DNA from: CAUZJF01 sp965248605
Lineage (GTDB): Bacteria > Chloroflexota > Dehalococcoidia > Lucifugimonadales > CAUZJF01
Reading direction: 5' to 3'
Assembly (NCBI GenBank): GCA_965248605.1
Contig: CBDFJV010000007.1
Coordinates: forward strand, 496,001 to 560,000
Length of the DNA: 64,000 bases
A program made the position numbers and the translations under genes. The notes under the pieces were generated by a model. That model saw only the letters and a list, made by a program, of their open reading frames with translations. It ran no database searches and was not told the DNA's origin. Position 1 is the first letter of the stretch. The number at the start of each line of letters is the position of its first letter. Of this stretch, positions 15,712-24,979 are shown one piece after another.

Positions 15712-16767
15712 CTACCGGACTGGGTACTCCAGTAACATCGGTCTGAGCAGATGCGGCGCGCCGAATTGAACGTCCTCGAGCATGTCGTAAACGAAATGCC
15801 ACGAAGGATTGAAGTTGACCGTCACATAGACCGTCTCGCCAGGGAGAATGGCCAGGGTGCCACCGACTGCTTTGCCTGGAGGCGGCCCCCCGGGGCCCAA
15901 GCCATTCTCATCGATCACCGGGACCGCGAGGAACCTCCCCGCACCTCCGAAGCCTCCCTGCGTGTCCTTCTTCATGAAGTAAAGATCCGGAAAGTCCTTG
16001 GCCTGTTTGTTCGGCGGCAACTCGACAATCCTCGCCTCGTGGGCGTGGCTGCCGTCGTTGGTAATCTTGATAATCCGGGGCCCCGAGTCGATAGCCTTTC
16101 CGGAGCTAGGGCCGAACCGATCGCGGGTGTTCGAGATGTTGTAGCCGTAGTCGAATATGGAAAGAGCTATGTCGTGTGTCGGCGGCCTTCCCTCGGCGCC
16201 TGGAGCCGTCACGCTGAACGGCCGCAACGTATCGGCCCCTGGCCGGGCAACCTGCCTTCCGTCAAGGACGTAGGTCGCCAGAGCGTAGCTGCCGGGCGCG
16301 AGATCCATCGTCACGGTCCCCGTCAGGCTCGGTGACACGTCGGCCGGGCCTCCGGACGGCATGGCCCATGGAGGCAGTGACCCATCGGGGTCTGCTTTCA
16401 TCGAGGCCGCGAGATCGTCCGCGGTCTTGCCCTCGGTCAGCCTGATGAGTCCAAGGTGGTGGTCTTTTTGTCCCTGGTTGTTGAGGACGATGCGAGTCCA
16501 ACCGGCAGGCGTCGAGCTCGGGCCCGTGACGCCGTCTTCATCGATGGTGAACGCGACCTCTGTCGCCAACCCAGGGTCGCTGGCCTTGGCGGTGTTGGTT
16601 CCCTCGATAAGGTTGCCCGTTGACTCGTCGGCGGCGCCAGCCTGCAGGGGGGCATCCGCCTCTTTCGATTCTCCACTGCCACAAGCCGAGCCCAGCAGCA
16701 AAACGACGGGGACGAGGAGAAGAAACCGGCGTAAGCCGGAGTACCTGTCAAGTCCCGAAGTGATCAT
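15712..16767 (-). CDS. Predicted lipoprotein, paralogue 1 of a tandem pair (cupredoxin-like?)
   Basis: A 351-aa protein with signal LLVPVVLLLGSACG (lipobox Cys29). It shares with its downstream neighbour the blocks NxAKxxDPGxATEVAFT, GWTRIVLNNQGQKDHHLGLI, a WAMPSGGPADV segment, SHAHEARIVEL, and the ending HLLRPMLLEYPVR. The conserved DHH and HEAR positions are candidate metal ligands. The two genes are separated by 126 bp and probably arose by duplication. Function unknown; an electron-transfer or metal-binding role is inference. Confidence 0.65.
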   Translation of the reverse strand: MITSGLDRYSGLRRFLLLVPVVLLLGSACGSGESKEADAPLQAGAADESTGNLIEGTNTAKASDPGLATEVAFTIDEDGVTGPSSTPAGWTRIVLNNQGQKDHHLGLIRLTEGKTADDLAASMKADPDGSLPPWAMPSGGPADVSPSLTGTVTMDLAPGSYALATYVLDGRQVARPGADTLRPFSVTAPGAEGRPPTHDIALSIFDYGYNISNTRDRFGPSSGKAIDSGPRIIKITNDGSHAHEARIVELPPNKQAKDFPDLYFMKKDTQGGFGGAGRFLAVPVIDENGLGPGGPPPGKAVGGTLAILPGETVYVTVNFNPSWHFVYDMLEDVQFGAPHLLRPMLLEYPVR

Positions 16768-16908
16768 CGTGGCGGGTCTGTCCGATCCAAACTCCGTCGA
16801 CGCAGACGGCCTGAACGTCCATATGAATGCATACGTGGTCTCGTGAGTGGCGGATGTGATCGGTAAGGTAAGCCGGTCGGAGTGTTCGAGATTCAGGGGC
16901 CAAGGCCT

Positions 16909-17211
16909 CTAGCCCTTCATCTGCCGCCCGATGTTGCGTTCGTCCACGTCCCACCACTCGTCGAAAAGCGCGACAGATTGGACGTAGTGAATTATGACGC
17001 CGACACCCCAGAACAGCAGTGGAATAAAGAACCAGAGGGTCTGGTCCTCCTTCACGAAGTAGGTCATGACATTCCAGAAACCCAGGAATCCGTTCCCGAG
17101 GATGAAGGCGACCAGATGGAAAACGAAGCCGCGTACCGCTCGGGACTTCTCAATCGCCTTCCTCGCGTCTTGATACGGAGAAAGATCGACTTCGTCCTCA
17201 TCGCTAAACAT
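16909..17211 (-). CDS. 2TM domain membrane protein
   Basis: A 100-aa protein with an acidic N-terminus (SDEDEVDLSPYQDARKAIEK), two membrane segments (FVFHLVAFILGNGFLGFWNV and LWFFIPLLFWGVGVIIHYVQ) and a charged tail ending ERNIGRQMKG. This matches the 2TM domain family, found alone or attached to histidine kinases and LytTR regulators; its role is not known. It lies downstream of the SARP-type regulator with a 110-nt gap and could share its transcript. Confidence 0.75.
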   Translation of the reverse strand: MFSDEDEVDLSPYQDARKAIEKSRAVRGFVFHLVAFILGNGFLGFWNVMTYFVKEDQTLWFFIPLLFWGVGVIIHYVQSVALFDEWWDVDERNIGRQMKG

Positions 17212-17321
17212 TCGGTTGTCTCCTTGAAAGTCCAGCTATGAGAGGTGGCCGCATAGTAACACAGATGGTCTGGTTCCGCCTGAATCTCTCCGAAATCCGG
17301 CGGTTGACGCCACAGAACAGA

Positions 17322-20237
17322 TCACCACTCCACGAGTTTCCAGATTTCAGGCTGCGGAGTCGCGGCTCCGTCGCTGCCGATCTCGGCGAATATCTTCACT
17401 GCCTGCTTCAAGTGAGTGATGGACTCCTCTCGTTTACCGACGCTGTGGAGAAGGTCGGCCATGTGATTATGGAGCGCGGCCTCTCGATGCCGGTCGCCCT
17501 GGGAGGTACACCGCTCGAGAGCGGTCTGGACAAGCTCCCGCGCACGGTCGGTCTGGCCGAGAGCGGCGCAGGTCAGCGCAAGATTGTTGAGAGCCGCCAC
17601 CAGTGCGCCGGACATCTCGTCCAACTCCCTCGCCAGCTCCAGGCTGCGTTCGAGGTGCGAGACCGCCCTTTCCAGCTCGCCTTCGCTCTTTTCAAGTATC
17701 CCGGCGATATTGTGAGCCTGGGCGAGCGCCTCGGTATCGTCCGCGGCTTCGGCAGCTTCAAGGGCCTGTCGAGCAAGCTCGCGGGCTCTCTCGGAGTCGC
17801 CGGCATGGTGGGCCGTTAGGCTCCAGTCAGCCAGAATCCTCGGGCGGATTCCCGGAGGTGAGCCGCCGTCGAGAGCCTCCGTCGCCGCCTCGAAGTGACT
17901 TTCCGCGAGCTCCCACTCGCCCCGCCTGTGGTGGACCCCTCCGAGTTTGTGCTCCAGTCTGGGCAAGGCGTCCGCGTCGCCCGTGGCGGCCGCAGTCTCG
18001 TAGCTGGCAATGGCTGCTCCGTACTCGCCCGCTAGAGTTTTGAGGTCGCCAAGCGCTTCATAGATAAGCGGCGCTTCCGGGTGCCCCAGAGCCAGGCTCG
18101 ATTCATAGTGGCCGATCGCGTCGGTGTTGGCGAAGAGGGACCTGGCATGATCGGCGGCCAACCTGAAGTGGTGAGCGGCTTCGGACTCGCGTCCGGCCAG
18201 CTGATAGTGATGGGCTATCTGACTCGAGTGCTGCCCCGGGCGTCCTCGCTTTGCGATGGCCTCGCCGACCCGACGGTGAAGGAGCCTTCGTCGCGCCAGG
18301 CTGGTCTCTTCATAGGCCAGGCTTCGGAGCTTCTCGTGACTGAAGTCATACTCTAGTCCAGCAGAATCGTCCGGATGAGCGACCTCCCTGACGATACTGC
18401 GGGATACAAGCTCCTCCAATGCCGACACTGCCTCGTCCTCGCTTCGACCGCTGGCCTCCCTCAACGTTTCGAAGCCGAACGACCGGCCGATGACAGCCGC
18501 CGTGCTGAGCAGCTGTCGACCCGCATCGCTCACCTGAATAATCCGGGAGAGTAGCAAGTCTCGCACGCTATCGGGCACCGTCGGCCCCTCAGCGTCGGAA
18601 CCTGCAGCGACGTCGCGTCTGGCTGCCAAGTACTCGACGACGAAGAACGGTAGGCCCTCTGTTTCCTCGTACAGCCCGACTTCGAGCTGGCCTGGAACGT
18701 CGACGCCTGACGCTCGGAACGACTCGACGACCGCGGCTACCTCGTCGGGCTGCAGTCGACCCAGAGGCAAGTGTGTCGCCAGGCTACTTCTGCTGGCCTC
18801 GGCAAACATCCTGCGGAGGCGATGGGACGAAGGGACTTCTTCGCTTCGCCACGTAACCAACAAGCAGACGGGCCGCCCGACGAGCCGTCGCGCCAGATAA
18901 TGCAGCATCTCAAGGGTCGCCTCATCGGCCCAGTGGACGTCGTCTAGGAAGAGCACTCCACTTGTCCCACAAGCTGCCGTTAAGACGTCGCAGACACCTT
19001 CGTAGAAGTTTCGCTGGGCTCCTGGACTGTCAAGGCGTGGCGCCTCGGGAAGGTCTGAACGACGGCCGCGTAGCTCAGGTAGCAAGCGGGCGGCCTCGCT
19101 CAACGACCGGGTGGCGGGCGGCGGCACGCCCTTCTCCGGGGCCATGGCCTCCGCCTCCTTGAGCCATTCGATGATCGGACCGTACGCCAAGCTAGATTCC
19201 CCTTCGTAACAACGCGCCGTCAAAGCCGCGTTCCCGACGGCACTCATCCGCTCGATGAAAGCTTCGGCCAGACGGGTCTTGCCGATCCCAGCCTCCCCTT
19301 CGAGTACCAGCAGGCGGCCGTCTTCGCCGATGGCCTCGCTTGCCTCGGCCATGGCAGTCATCTCGGCCGATCGTCCAACCAGCGGATATGTTGAGGAACG
19401 CTGGGTCGCTGATGCCGGCCGTTTAGCGGCTCCTACCCTACCCTTGCGGCTGTCGGCGGGACGGCTTGGTGAGGCGAGCTGGTTCTCCTTTATCGTCTCG
19501 TATAGCTGGGTGGTTTCCTCCAGCGGCAAGACACCGAGCTCGTTTTCGAGGACCCGGACGCATTCTCGATATTGTCGAAGCGCAGCATTCCGCTGGCCTG
19601 ACCATACGTACAGCTGCATGGTCAAGCGATGGGCAGGTTCGTGGAGTGTATCCAAGGCAAGCCACCGAGTCGCATAGACGATGGCGGCGTCGAATCTGGC
19701 ATCGGATGCGTGGCCCCAAGCAAGACCCTCCAGCGCCTGCGCCAGCTGTCGCCTCAAGCCTTCTGTTTGAAAGAGTTGCCATTCGTCAAAGGTTGGGCTG
19801 TCCCTTAGAGCAAGGCCGCTCAGAAGGTCGCCACCGTAGAGTGACACCGCCTTTTCGAGGATAGGAACGCATCGCGGGCAAACCTCCGTGAGCTCGTGCC
19901 CGTGATCGTCGCGGCGTTCTATCAACGACGAGAACTCGGCAACGTCAACCCAGACTTCGTCGCCTGGAACAAACGACACGGCTCTCCTGTCGGTATTGAG
20001 CACCCGGCCCGCCGTGGCCTTGTTGAGAGCCGACAAGGTGCGGCGTAGGGCCGCCTTAGCGTGAACGGCGTCGCTGTCCGGCCACAAAAGGGCGGCCAGC
20101 GAATCTCGGCTCTGCGGACCTTCGGTGAGGACCAGATACGCCAGCATCGCGAACGCCTTCCGGGTATCGACGGCTACCGGCTGACCGTCTCGCTCGATGC
20201 GAGGTGATCCGAGGAGGTACAGGTGTGTCCGTTCCAT
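17322..20237 (-). CDS. SARP/AfsR-type regulator: BTAD + AAA ATPase + TPR
   Basis: A 971-aa STAND-like regulator. Residues 1-100 form an OmpR-type DNA-binding domain (LLGSPRIERDGQPV ... TRKAFAMLAYLVL ... LLWPDSD). Residues to about 250 are the bacterial transcriptional activator domain (ARWLALDTLHEPAHRLTMQL). An AAA_16 ATPase follows, with Walker A GEAGIGKT near residue 316 and Walker B GVLFLDDVHWAD. From about residue 620 TPR-like helices run to the end (AHNIAGILEKSEGELERAV and similar). Such proteins activate nearby genes in response to an unknown ligand sensed by the repeats. Candidate targets are the 2TM and lipoprotein genes downstream; this is inference. Confidence 0.9.
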   Translation of the reverse strand: MERTHLYLLGSPRIERDGQPVAVDTRKAFAMLAYLVLTEGPQSRDSLAALLWPDSDAVHAKAALRRTLSALNKATAGRVLNTDRRAVSFVPGDEVWVDVAEFSSLIERRDDHGHELTEVCPRCVPILEKAVSLYGGDLLSGLALRDSPTFDEWQLFQTEGLRRQLAQALEGLAWGHASDARFDAAIVYATRWLALDTLHEPAHRLTMQLYVWSGQRNAALRQYRECVRVLENELGVLPLEETTQLYETIKENQLASPSRPADSRKGRVGAAKRPASATQRSSTYPLVGRSAEMTAMAEASEAIGEDGRLLVLEGEAGIGKTRLAEAFIERMSAVGNAALTARCYEGESSLAYGPIIEWLKEAEAMAPEKGVPPPATRSLSEAARLLPELRGRRSDLPEAPRLDSPGAQRNFYEGVCDVLTAACGTSGVLFLDDVHWADEATLEMLHYLARRLVGRPVCLLVTWRSEEVPSSHRLRRMFAEASRSSLATHLPLGRLQPDEVAAVVESFRASGVDVPGQLEVGLYEETEGLPFFVVEYLAARRDVAAGSDAEGPTVPDSVRDLLLSRIIQVSDAGRQLLSTAAVIGRSFGFETLREASGRSEDEAVSALEELVSRSIVREVAHPDDSAGLEYDFSHEKLRSLAYEETSLARRRLLHRRVGEAIAKRGRPGQHSSQIAHHYQLAGRESEAAHHFRLAADHARSLFANTDAIGHYESSLALGHPEAPLIYEALGDLKTLAGEYGAAIASYETAAATGDADALPRLEHKLGGVHHRRGEWELAESHFEAATEALDGGSPPGIRPRILADWSLTAHHAGDSERARELARQALEAAEAADDTEALAQAHNIAGILEKSEGELERAVSHLERSLELARELDEMSGALVAALNNLALTCAALGQTDRARELVQTALERCTSQGDRHREAALHNHMADLLHSVGKREESITHLKQAVKIFAEIGSDGAATPQPEIWKLVEW

Positions 20238-20308
20238 TCTGCGATATGATCATGGAATCGAACGCAAAGATGCAAGGGGGCAAAGCCGCAAAGTGAGGAA
20301 CCACCGCG

Positions 20309-20689
20309 ATGACTGAGAACGAGATCAGCAAACACATCGTTGAGTGTGCGATAGAGGTGCATCGGACGCTTGGTGGGCCTGGTTTGCTCGAGAGCGTTTA
20401 CGAAGAGGCTCTCGCGTGGGAGCTAAGGGAGCGTGGACCGGCGGTCGATCGACAGCGCGAGGTGCCGATCACCTACAAAGGCCGCGAGTTGTCGACGCCG
20501 CTCAGAGTCGACATGCTCATCGAAAAGCGAGTGATTGTGGAGAACAAGGCGACTTCAGCCTACAATGCTATCTTCGAAGCACAGGCTCTTACGTATTTGC
20601 GGCTGCTCGATTTGAGGCTCGCGATCGTTATCAATTTCGGCGAGAGGCTGGTAAAAGACGGGCTTCACCGCGTCGCAAACAAACTGTAG
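20309..20689 (+). CDS. GxxExxY family protein (PDDEXK-like)
   Basis: A 126-aa protein with the signature GLLESVYEEAL (GxxExxY) and a nuclease-like core LRVDMLIEKRVIVENKA (D-x(n)-E-x-K), followed by EAQALTYLRLLDLRLAIVIN. The family is widely distributed and of unknown function; the fold suggests a DNA-acting or defence-related nuclease. The stop codon (TAG, 20687-20689) coincides with the left end of the IS21 element, so the insertion landed at the very end of the gene and leaves it intact. GAGG lies 10 nt before the ATG. Confidence 0.85.
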   Translation: MTENEISKHIVECAIEVHRTLGGPGLLESVYEEALAWELRERGPAVDRQREVPITYKGRELSTPLRVDMLIEKRVIVENKATSAYNAIFEAQALTYLRLLDLRLAIVINFGERLVKDGLHRVANKL

Positions 20690-21426
20690 GCGACTCTTTG
20701 CGACTTTTGGCTGTCCCCGTTCATCTCCAGGATGTCGACATGGTGGGTGAGGCGGTCGAGGAGAGCTCCGGTCAGCCGTTCAGAGCCGAACACCTCGGTC
20801 CACTCGACGAAGGGCAGGTTGGAGGTCACCAGGACCGATCCACGCTCGTAACGCTGGCTGAACACCTCGAAGAGGAGCTCGGCGCCAGTCTTGGACAAGG
20901 GCACGAAGCCCAGTTCGTCGATGATCAGAAGCTTGAGTCGTGCGAGCCTTCTCTGCAGGTTGAGCAGACGCCGTTCGTCCCTGGCCTCGATCAGCTCGTG
21001 AACCAGAGCAGCGGCGGTGGTGAAGCCCACGGACAGTCCCCTCTGACACGCAGCCAGACCGAGACCGAGGGCGATATGGGTCTTGCCGGTGCCACTGTTG
21101 CCGAGAGCGATGACGTTGTGGGGGCGCTCGATGTACTCGCATCGTGCCAGCTCCAGAACCAGAGCCTTGTTCAGGGACGGCATAGACAGGAAGTCGAAGG
21201 TGTCGAGACTCTTGGTCGTCGGGAAGCGGGCTGCTTTGATCCGACGTTCCACCATGCGATGGTGACGGTCGATCAGCTCCAACTCCGATAGTCGCAGCAG
21301 GTAGTCCGGATGGTCAGCTCCCTCACTGGCACACTGGGATGCCAGCTTGTCGTACTCCCTCAGGAACGTGGGGAGCTTGAGTTGCTTGAGGTTGTGTTCG
21401 AGCAACATCGTGGACTTGTTGGTCAT
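20665..21426 (-). CDS. istB: IS21-family transposition helper ATPase IstB
   Basis: AAA+ ATPase of 253 aa that aids the IstA transposase, related to DnaC. Walker A is GNSGTGKTHIALGLG, Walker B LLIIDELGFVPLS, and a sensor-1-like VLVTSNLPFVEW follows. Its start overlaps the end of istA by 4 nt, as usual for translational coupling. The last residues (LFATR) and the stop fall within the 3' end of the convergent GxxExxY gene. Confidence 0.93.
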   Translation of the reverse strand: MTNKSTMLLEHNLKQLKLPTFLREYDKLASQCASEGADHPDYLLRLSELELIDRHHRMVERRIKAARFPTTKSLDTFDFLSMPSLNKALVLELARCEYIERPHNVIALGNSGTGKTHIALGLGLAACQRGLSVGFTTAAALVHELIEARDERRLLNLQRRLARLKLLIIDELGFVPLSKTGAELLFEVFSQRYERGSVLVTSNLPFVEWTEVFGSERLTGALLDRLTHHVDILEMNGDSQKSQRVAYSLFATR

Positions 21427-23023
21427 GACCGGCTCCCCGCCAGGAGAGCCATGTAGTCCCTGGTCGAGGTTGTTGCAACGTTGGTCCTGGGCAGATACGG
21501 GTACAACTCCATGTCGAGTCTAGGCGGTCGACCCTCGATCCTGCACAGCACCAGGTGCTTGACAGCATCGAAGCTCACAGCCCCGAGTCGAATGGCGTCT
21601 CGTACGGCGTCGTGGACTTCTTCCGGCTGGAAGTTCTCCATCAGTCTGAGCACCTGCACGAACTCCCTCTTTCCTCGCTTGCCCATCCGAGACTCCAGCA
21701 ACCGCCGCAACACTCCGAACTCCTCGGGCAACTCCCATCCAACCAGCGGCGCCGCCTGATCCAATGCCCTCGTCTTCTTCTCAAGGAGCGGCAGGTAATG
21801 GAGAGGGTCGAAGACGAAGTCGTCTCGATCGTAGGACCGCCGATGGCGGGCGATGACTTCAGCGCCACAGCTGATCACAACCTCATGTACATATCCGCGG
21901 ACCACAACGTCCCGATGACCGTAGGCCACCGGGACCGAATAGTCATTGGTCCGGTATCTGACCAGGGACAGAGAACTGACCCTCGTCGCGTGCTTGTCGC
22001 TGGCGTCGTACGGTACGGCCGGCAGAGGCAGCAACTTCTCCAGGTCCCGCTCCAGCCGTTCTCCTATCGTCTCGTTGTGGCCGCGGAGTCGATCTTCGAA
22101 CCGTCTGAGGCAGTGTTGCTCCAGATGAGCATTGAGGGCATCGAAGCTCTCGAACGATGGAATGGGCACCAGGAAGTTCCGGCGGACATAGCCGACCAGA
22201 CCTTCTACTTTGCCCTTATCGTTCCCTTTGCCTGGACGGCCGAACCGGTCCTCGAACAGGTAGTGGGACTGAAGCTCGGAGAACACCCTGGTCCGCTGCC
22301 GGCGACCATCTCCCAGGATTCTGGCTACCGCGAGCGTGGTGTTGTCGTAGAGGATGCTCTGAGGCACTCCGCCCAGGAACGCGAAGGCGGAGACGTGTCC
22401 GTCGCAGAATGACTCCGTCGTCTCGGCGGGATACGCCTTCACATAGCACCCGTCGCTGTGAGGGAGGTCCAGGGCGAAGTAGTGGGCTTTGCGTTCCACT
22501 CCGCCGATGATCACTCGAGCTTCGCCGTAGTCGCACTGGGCATGTCCCGGAGGGTGGGACAGAGGTAAGAACATCTCGCGGGTATGACGACGGCGTTCTC
22601 GAACGTAGTCTTTGACTATCGTGTACTTGCCGGGGAAGCCGTGTTCGTCTCTGAGCCGTTCGTAGATACGCTTGGCGGTGTGACGCTGCTTCTTCGGTGA
22701 GCTCAGATCCTGCTCCAGGATCTGGTCCATCACACCCTTATATGGATCGAGCTTCGGTCTGCGAGCCGGTCGTTGCCGTCGATACCCTGGGGGCACGGAG
22801 TACTCGAGCATCTTGCGCACCGTGTCCCGGTGTAGCCCGAACACTCGGGCCGCCTCTCGGACGCTCATCCCTTCGACGAAACAAGCCCTGCGAACTCGCA
22901 GGTACATCTCCACCTTGTACATCCAATCCACCTTCAATCAGGTTCGGTCGTTCCTGATTGAAGGCGACAGGCGGTACAGTTTTCAAGCGCCACATCTCAG
23001 CGCTCGACCGCCCAGGTGGTACA
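20685..23023 (-). mobile_element. IS21-family insertion sequence (istA-istB)
   Basis: Contains complete istA and istB in the usual overlapping order. The outer ends are approximate: the left edge is placed at TGTAGGCGACTC and the right edge at the outer of two TGGTACA/CGGTACA units (22971-22979 and 23015-23023), in line with the TGT...ACA ends and multiple terminal repeats of IS21 elements. No target duplication was found by eye, so either end could be off by tens of bases. The stop codon of istB appears to be supplied by host DNA beyond the left end. Confidence 0.75.
21423..22937 (-). CDS. istA: IS21-family transposase IstA
   Basis: A 504-aa DDE transposase. An N-terminal helix-turn-helix (MSVREAARVFGLHRDTVRKM) is followed by the RNase H-fold core with the Asp of HAQCDYGEARVI, the Asp of SILYDNTTLAV and the Glu of NDKGKVEGLVGYV. 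A C-terminal beta-barrel region contains TNDYSVPVAYGHRDV. The frame is intact. Both istA and istB are complete, so the element may still be mobile. Confidence 0.94.
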   Translation of the reverse strand: MKVDWMYKVEMYLRVRRACFVEGMSVREAARVFGLHRDTVRKMLEYSVPPGYRRQRPARRPKLDPYKGVMDQILEQDLSSPKKQRHTAKRIYERLRDEHGFPGKYTIVKDYVRERRRHTREMFLPLSHPPGHAQCDYGEARVIIGGVERKAHYFALDLPHSDGCYVKAYPAETTESFCDGHVSAFAFLGGVPQSILYDNTTLAVARILGDGRRQRTRVFSELQSHYLFEDRFGRPGKGNDKGKVEGLVGYVRRNFLVPIPSFESFDALNAHLEQHCLRRFEDRLRGHNETIGERLERDLEKLLPLPAVPYDASDKHATRVSSLSLVRYRTNDYSVPVAYGHRDVVVRGYVHEVVISCGAEVIARHRRSYDRDDFVFDPLHYLPLLEKKTRALDQAAPLVGWELPEEFGVLRRLLESRMGKRGKREFVQVLRLMENFQPEEVHDAVRDAIRLGAVSFDAVKHLVLCRIEGRPPRLDMELYPYLPRTNVATTSTRDYMALLAGSRS

Positions 23024-23275
23024 TTATCTCTCCGCCCTTCACATGTGGAGAAAACACGCGGTCATCGGGCTGGCTCGTAGCTGTCATTTACCAAAATTCA
23101 ACAGAATTCTACACTCTATAAAAGGTCGGGCGGTGAGGCTCCTTCTGGTAGGGGCGTCCCGATGCGGCATCGGGACATGCGCCCGCATCCCGGCGTGAGC
23201 ACGACGCGGGCAAACACAAGGCCCACCCTAACATCGCCAGATTGGTCCGAAAACGGGCAGCTTTTTCATCCTTAG

Positions 23276-24979
23276 CCCGAATCCACCGAAGGACGTCCTT
23301 GGGGACAGCCCTTGAAGAAGCCAGCGGGTGCTCCTCTGAATCTGGGATAATGGTTTTGGAACAGAAACCCGCCCGGAAACAAGGAGCACCCAATAGATGC
23401 TGCCACAGAACAAACCCGACCGTATCCGCATCGTCTTTGACGACCATCGCCTGGTGGCCAATGCCGGCCTGCTCCTGCCGGCCACCCTAGCCCGGCACCT
23501 GGGCCTGCGGGAACTCGTCGACCATCACCTTGACCTCGGCGGAGCGCCGGGACGGGCGAACACTGGGGACAAGATGCTGACGCTGGTCGCTTCCGCGCTG
23601 GCAGGCGGCGACTGCATCGACGACGCCGATGCGCTGCGCGCTGGTGGGACGGTCGGTGTTCTAGGCTGCGTGGTCAAGGCGCCATCCACCCTGGGGACCT
23701 TCCTGCGCAGCTTCCGGTGGGGGCATGTCCGTCAACTCGACCGCGTGAGCCGCCAGTTGTTGGCCCGGGCCTGGGCCGCTGGGGCCGGACCCGGCGACTC
23801 GCCCCTGACCATCGACCTGGACTCGACCATCTGCGAGACCTATGGACTGGCCAAGGAGGGAGCGCGCCACCACGGCTATACCGGCGCCCGCGGCTATCAC
23901 CCGCTGCTGGCCATTGCCGCCGGCACCGGCGAGGTGCTGATGTCCCGGCTGCGCGAGGGCCGGGCCAACACCGCCCGTGGCGCCGCCCACTTCCTGCGTG
24001 AGACGGTGGGGCGGGTGCGCTACGGCGGGGCCAGGGGACAACTCACGGTGCGGGCCGACAGCGGCTTCTACGCCCACACTGTCGTTGCCGCCTGCCGGGA
24101 AATGGATGTCCGCTTCTCTATCACCATCCGCCAGCGCGCCAGCCTGCGGGACCTGATCGAGGCGATACCAGAGGAGGACTGGACTCCCATTCCCTACTGG
24201 ACGGACGGCGCCGCCGATGTCGCCGAGACGACTTACACCCCGTTCCAGGCCAAGCCGGACGCCGCGCCGGTGCGGCTCATTGTCCGCCGGGTGAAGCCGA
24301 CGCCCGGTTCCCAGCTCGCCCTCTTCGCCAGATACAGCTATCACGCCTTCATCACCGACCGCGATGGGGAGACGCTGGAACTGGAGGCCGATCATCGCCG
24401 CCACGCCGAGGTCGAGAACGCCATACGCGACCTCAAGTACGGCGTCGGGCTGAACCACATGCCGTCGGGGCGCTTCGCCGCCAACGGCGCCTGGCTGGCG
24501 GTCCAGGTGATGGCGCATAACCTGGCCCGCTGGACGGCGCGGATTGGTCTGGGCGAGCGGACCGTGATCACCAAGACCCTCAGGCGGCGGGTCTTCGCTC
24601 TGGTGGGACGGATCACCCGCTCGGCGCGCCGCCTCACTTTGCATCTCCCCCGGCGCTGGCCTTGGGAAACCCAGTTCAGTCGCGCCTTGGCCCGGCTGCA
24701 AGCCATTCCGTTCCCGGCCTGACGGCCAGCCTGCAACTGACCCAACGTCCCCGCAATCTCGCGCCACCCCGGTCGCGAGAGTCCCCTGCTGCGTATCCTC
24801 TCGCCATCCCGCGCATCGCAACTCCCGCATAGGGCCTTAGGGGCCCTGTGCGGCGACTGAAGACCGGCCGCCGGCCTCCCATCTACCCCAAGACCCCAGG
24901 CCATCTCCCCTGTAGCTCCCTCACCCACCCCCTTCCGCTGCCCTCACGCCGTCCATCGGTGTCCTTCGGTGGATTCGGG
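23276..24979 (+). mobile_element. IS1380-family insertion sequence, complete copy 2
   Basis: A 1704-bp element with well-matched terminal inverted repeats (CCCGAATCCACCGAAGGAC at both ends) and a perfect 5-bp flanking duplication CTTAG (23271-23275 and 24980-24984). The uninterrupted site can be read from sister repeat units, which show CTTAA-GGGTGTCGG at the equivalent place. The DNA is related to but clearly diverged from copy 1, so it entered as a separate lineage or at an earlier time. Confidence 0.94.
23397..24722 (+). CDS. IS1380-family transposase
   Basis: 441 aa, same length as the transposase of copy 1 and alignable throughout. The DDE motifs DLDSTICETYG, LTVRADSGFY and HAEVENAIRDLKYG are intact. 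It differs from copy 1 at many scattered positions (for example the start MLPQNKPDRIRI against MLPRNHPDRIQI). Confidence 0.93.
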   Translation: MLPQNKPDRIRIVFDDHRLVANAGLLLPATLARHLGLRELVDHHLDLGGAPGRANTGDKMLTLVASALAGGDCIDDADALRAGGTVGVLGCVVKAPSTLGTFLRSFRWGHVRQLDRVSRQLLARAWAAGAGPGDSPLTIDLDSTICETYGLAKEGARHHGYTGARGYHPLLAIAAGTGEVLMSRLREGRANTARGAAHFLRETVGRVRYGGARGQLTVRADSGFYAHTVVAACREMDVRFSITIRQRASLRDLIEAIPEEDWTPIPYWTDGAADVAETTYTPFQAKPDAAPVRLIVRRVKPTPGSQLALFARYSYHAFITDRDGETLELEADHRRHAEVENAIRDLKYGVGLNHMPSGRFAANGAWLAVQVMAHNLARWTARIGLGERTVITKTLRRRVFALVGRITRSARRLTLHLPRRWPWETQFSRALARLQAIPFPA

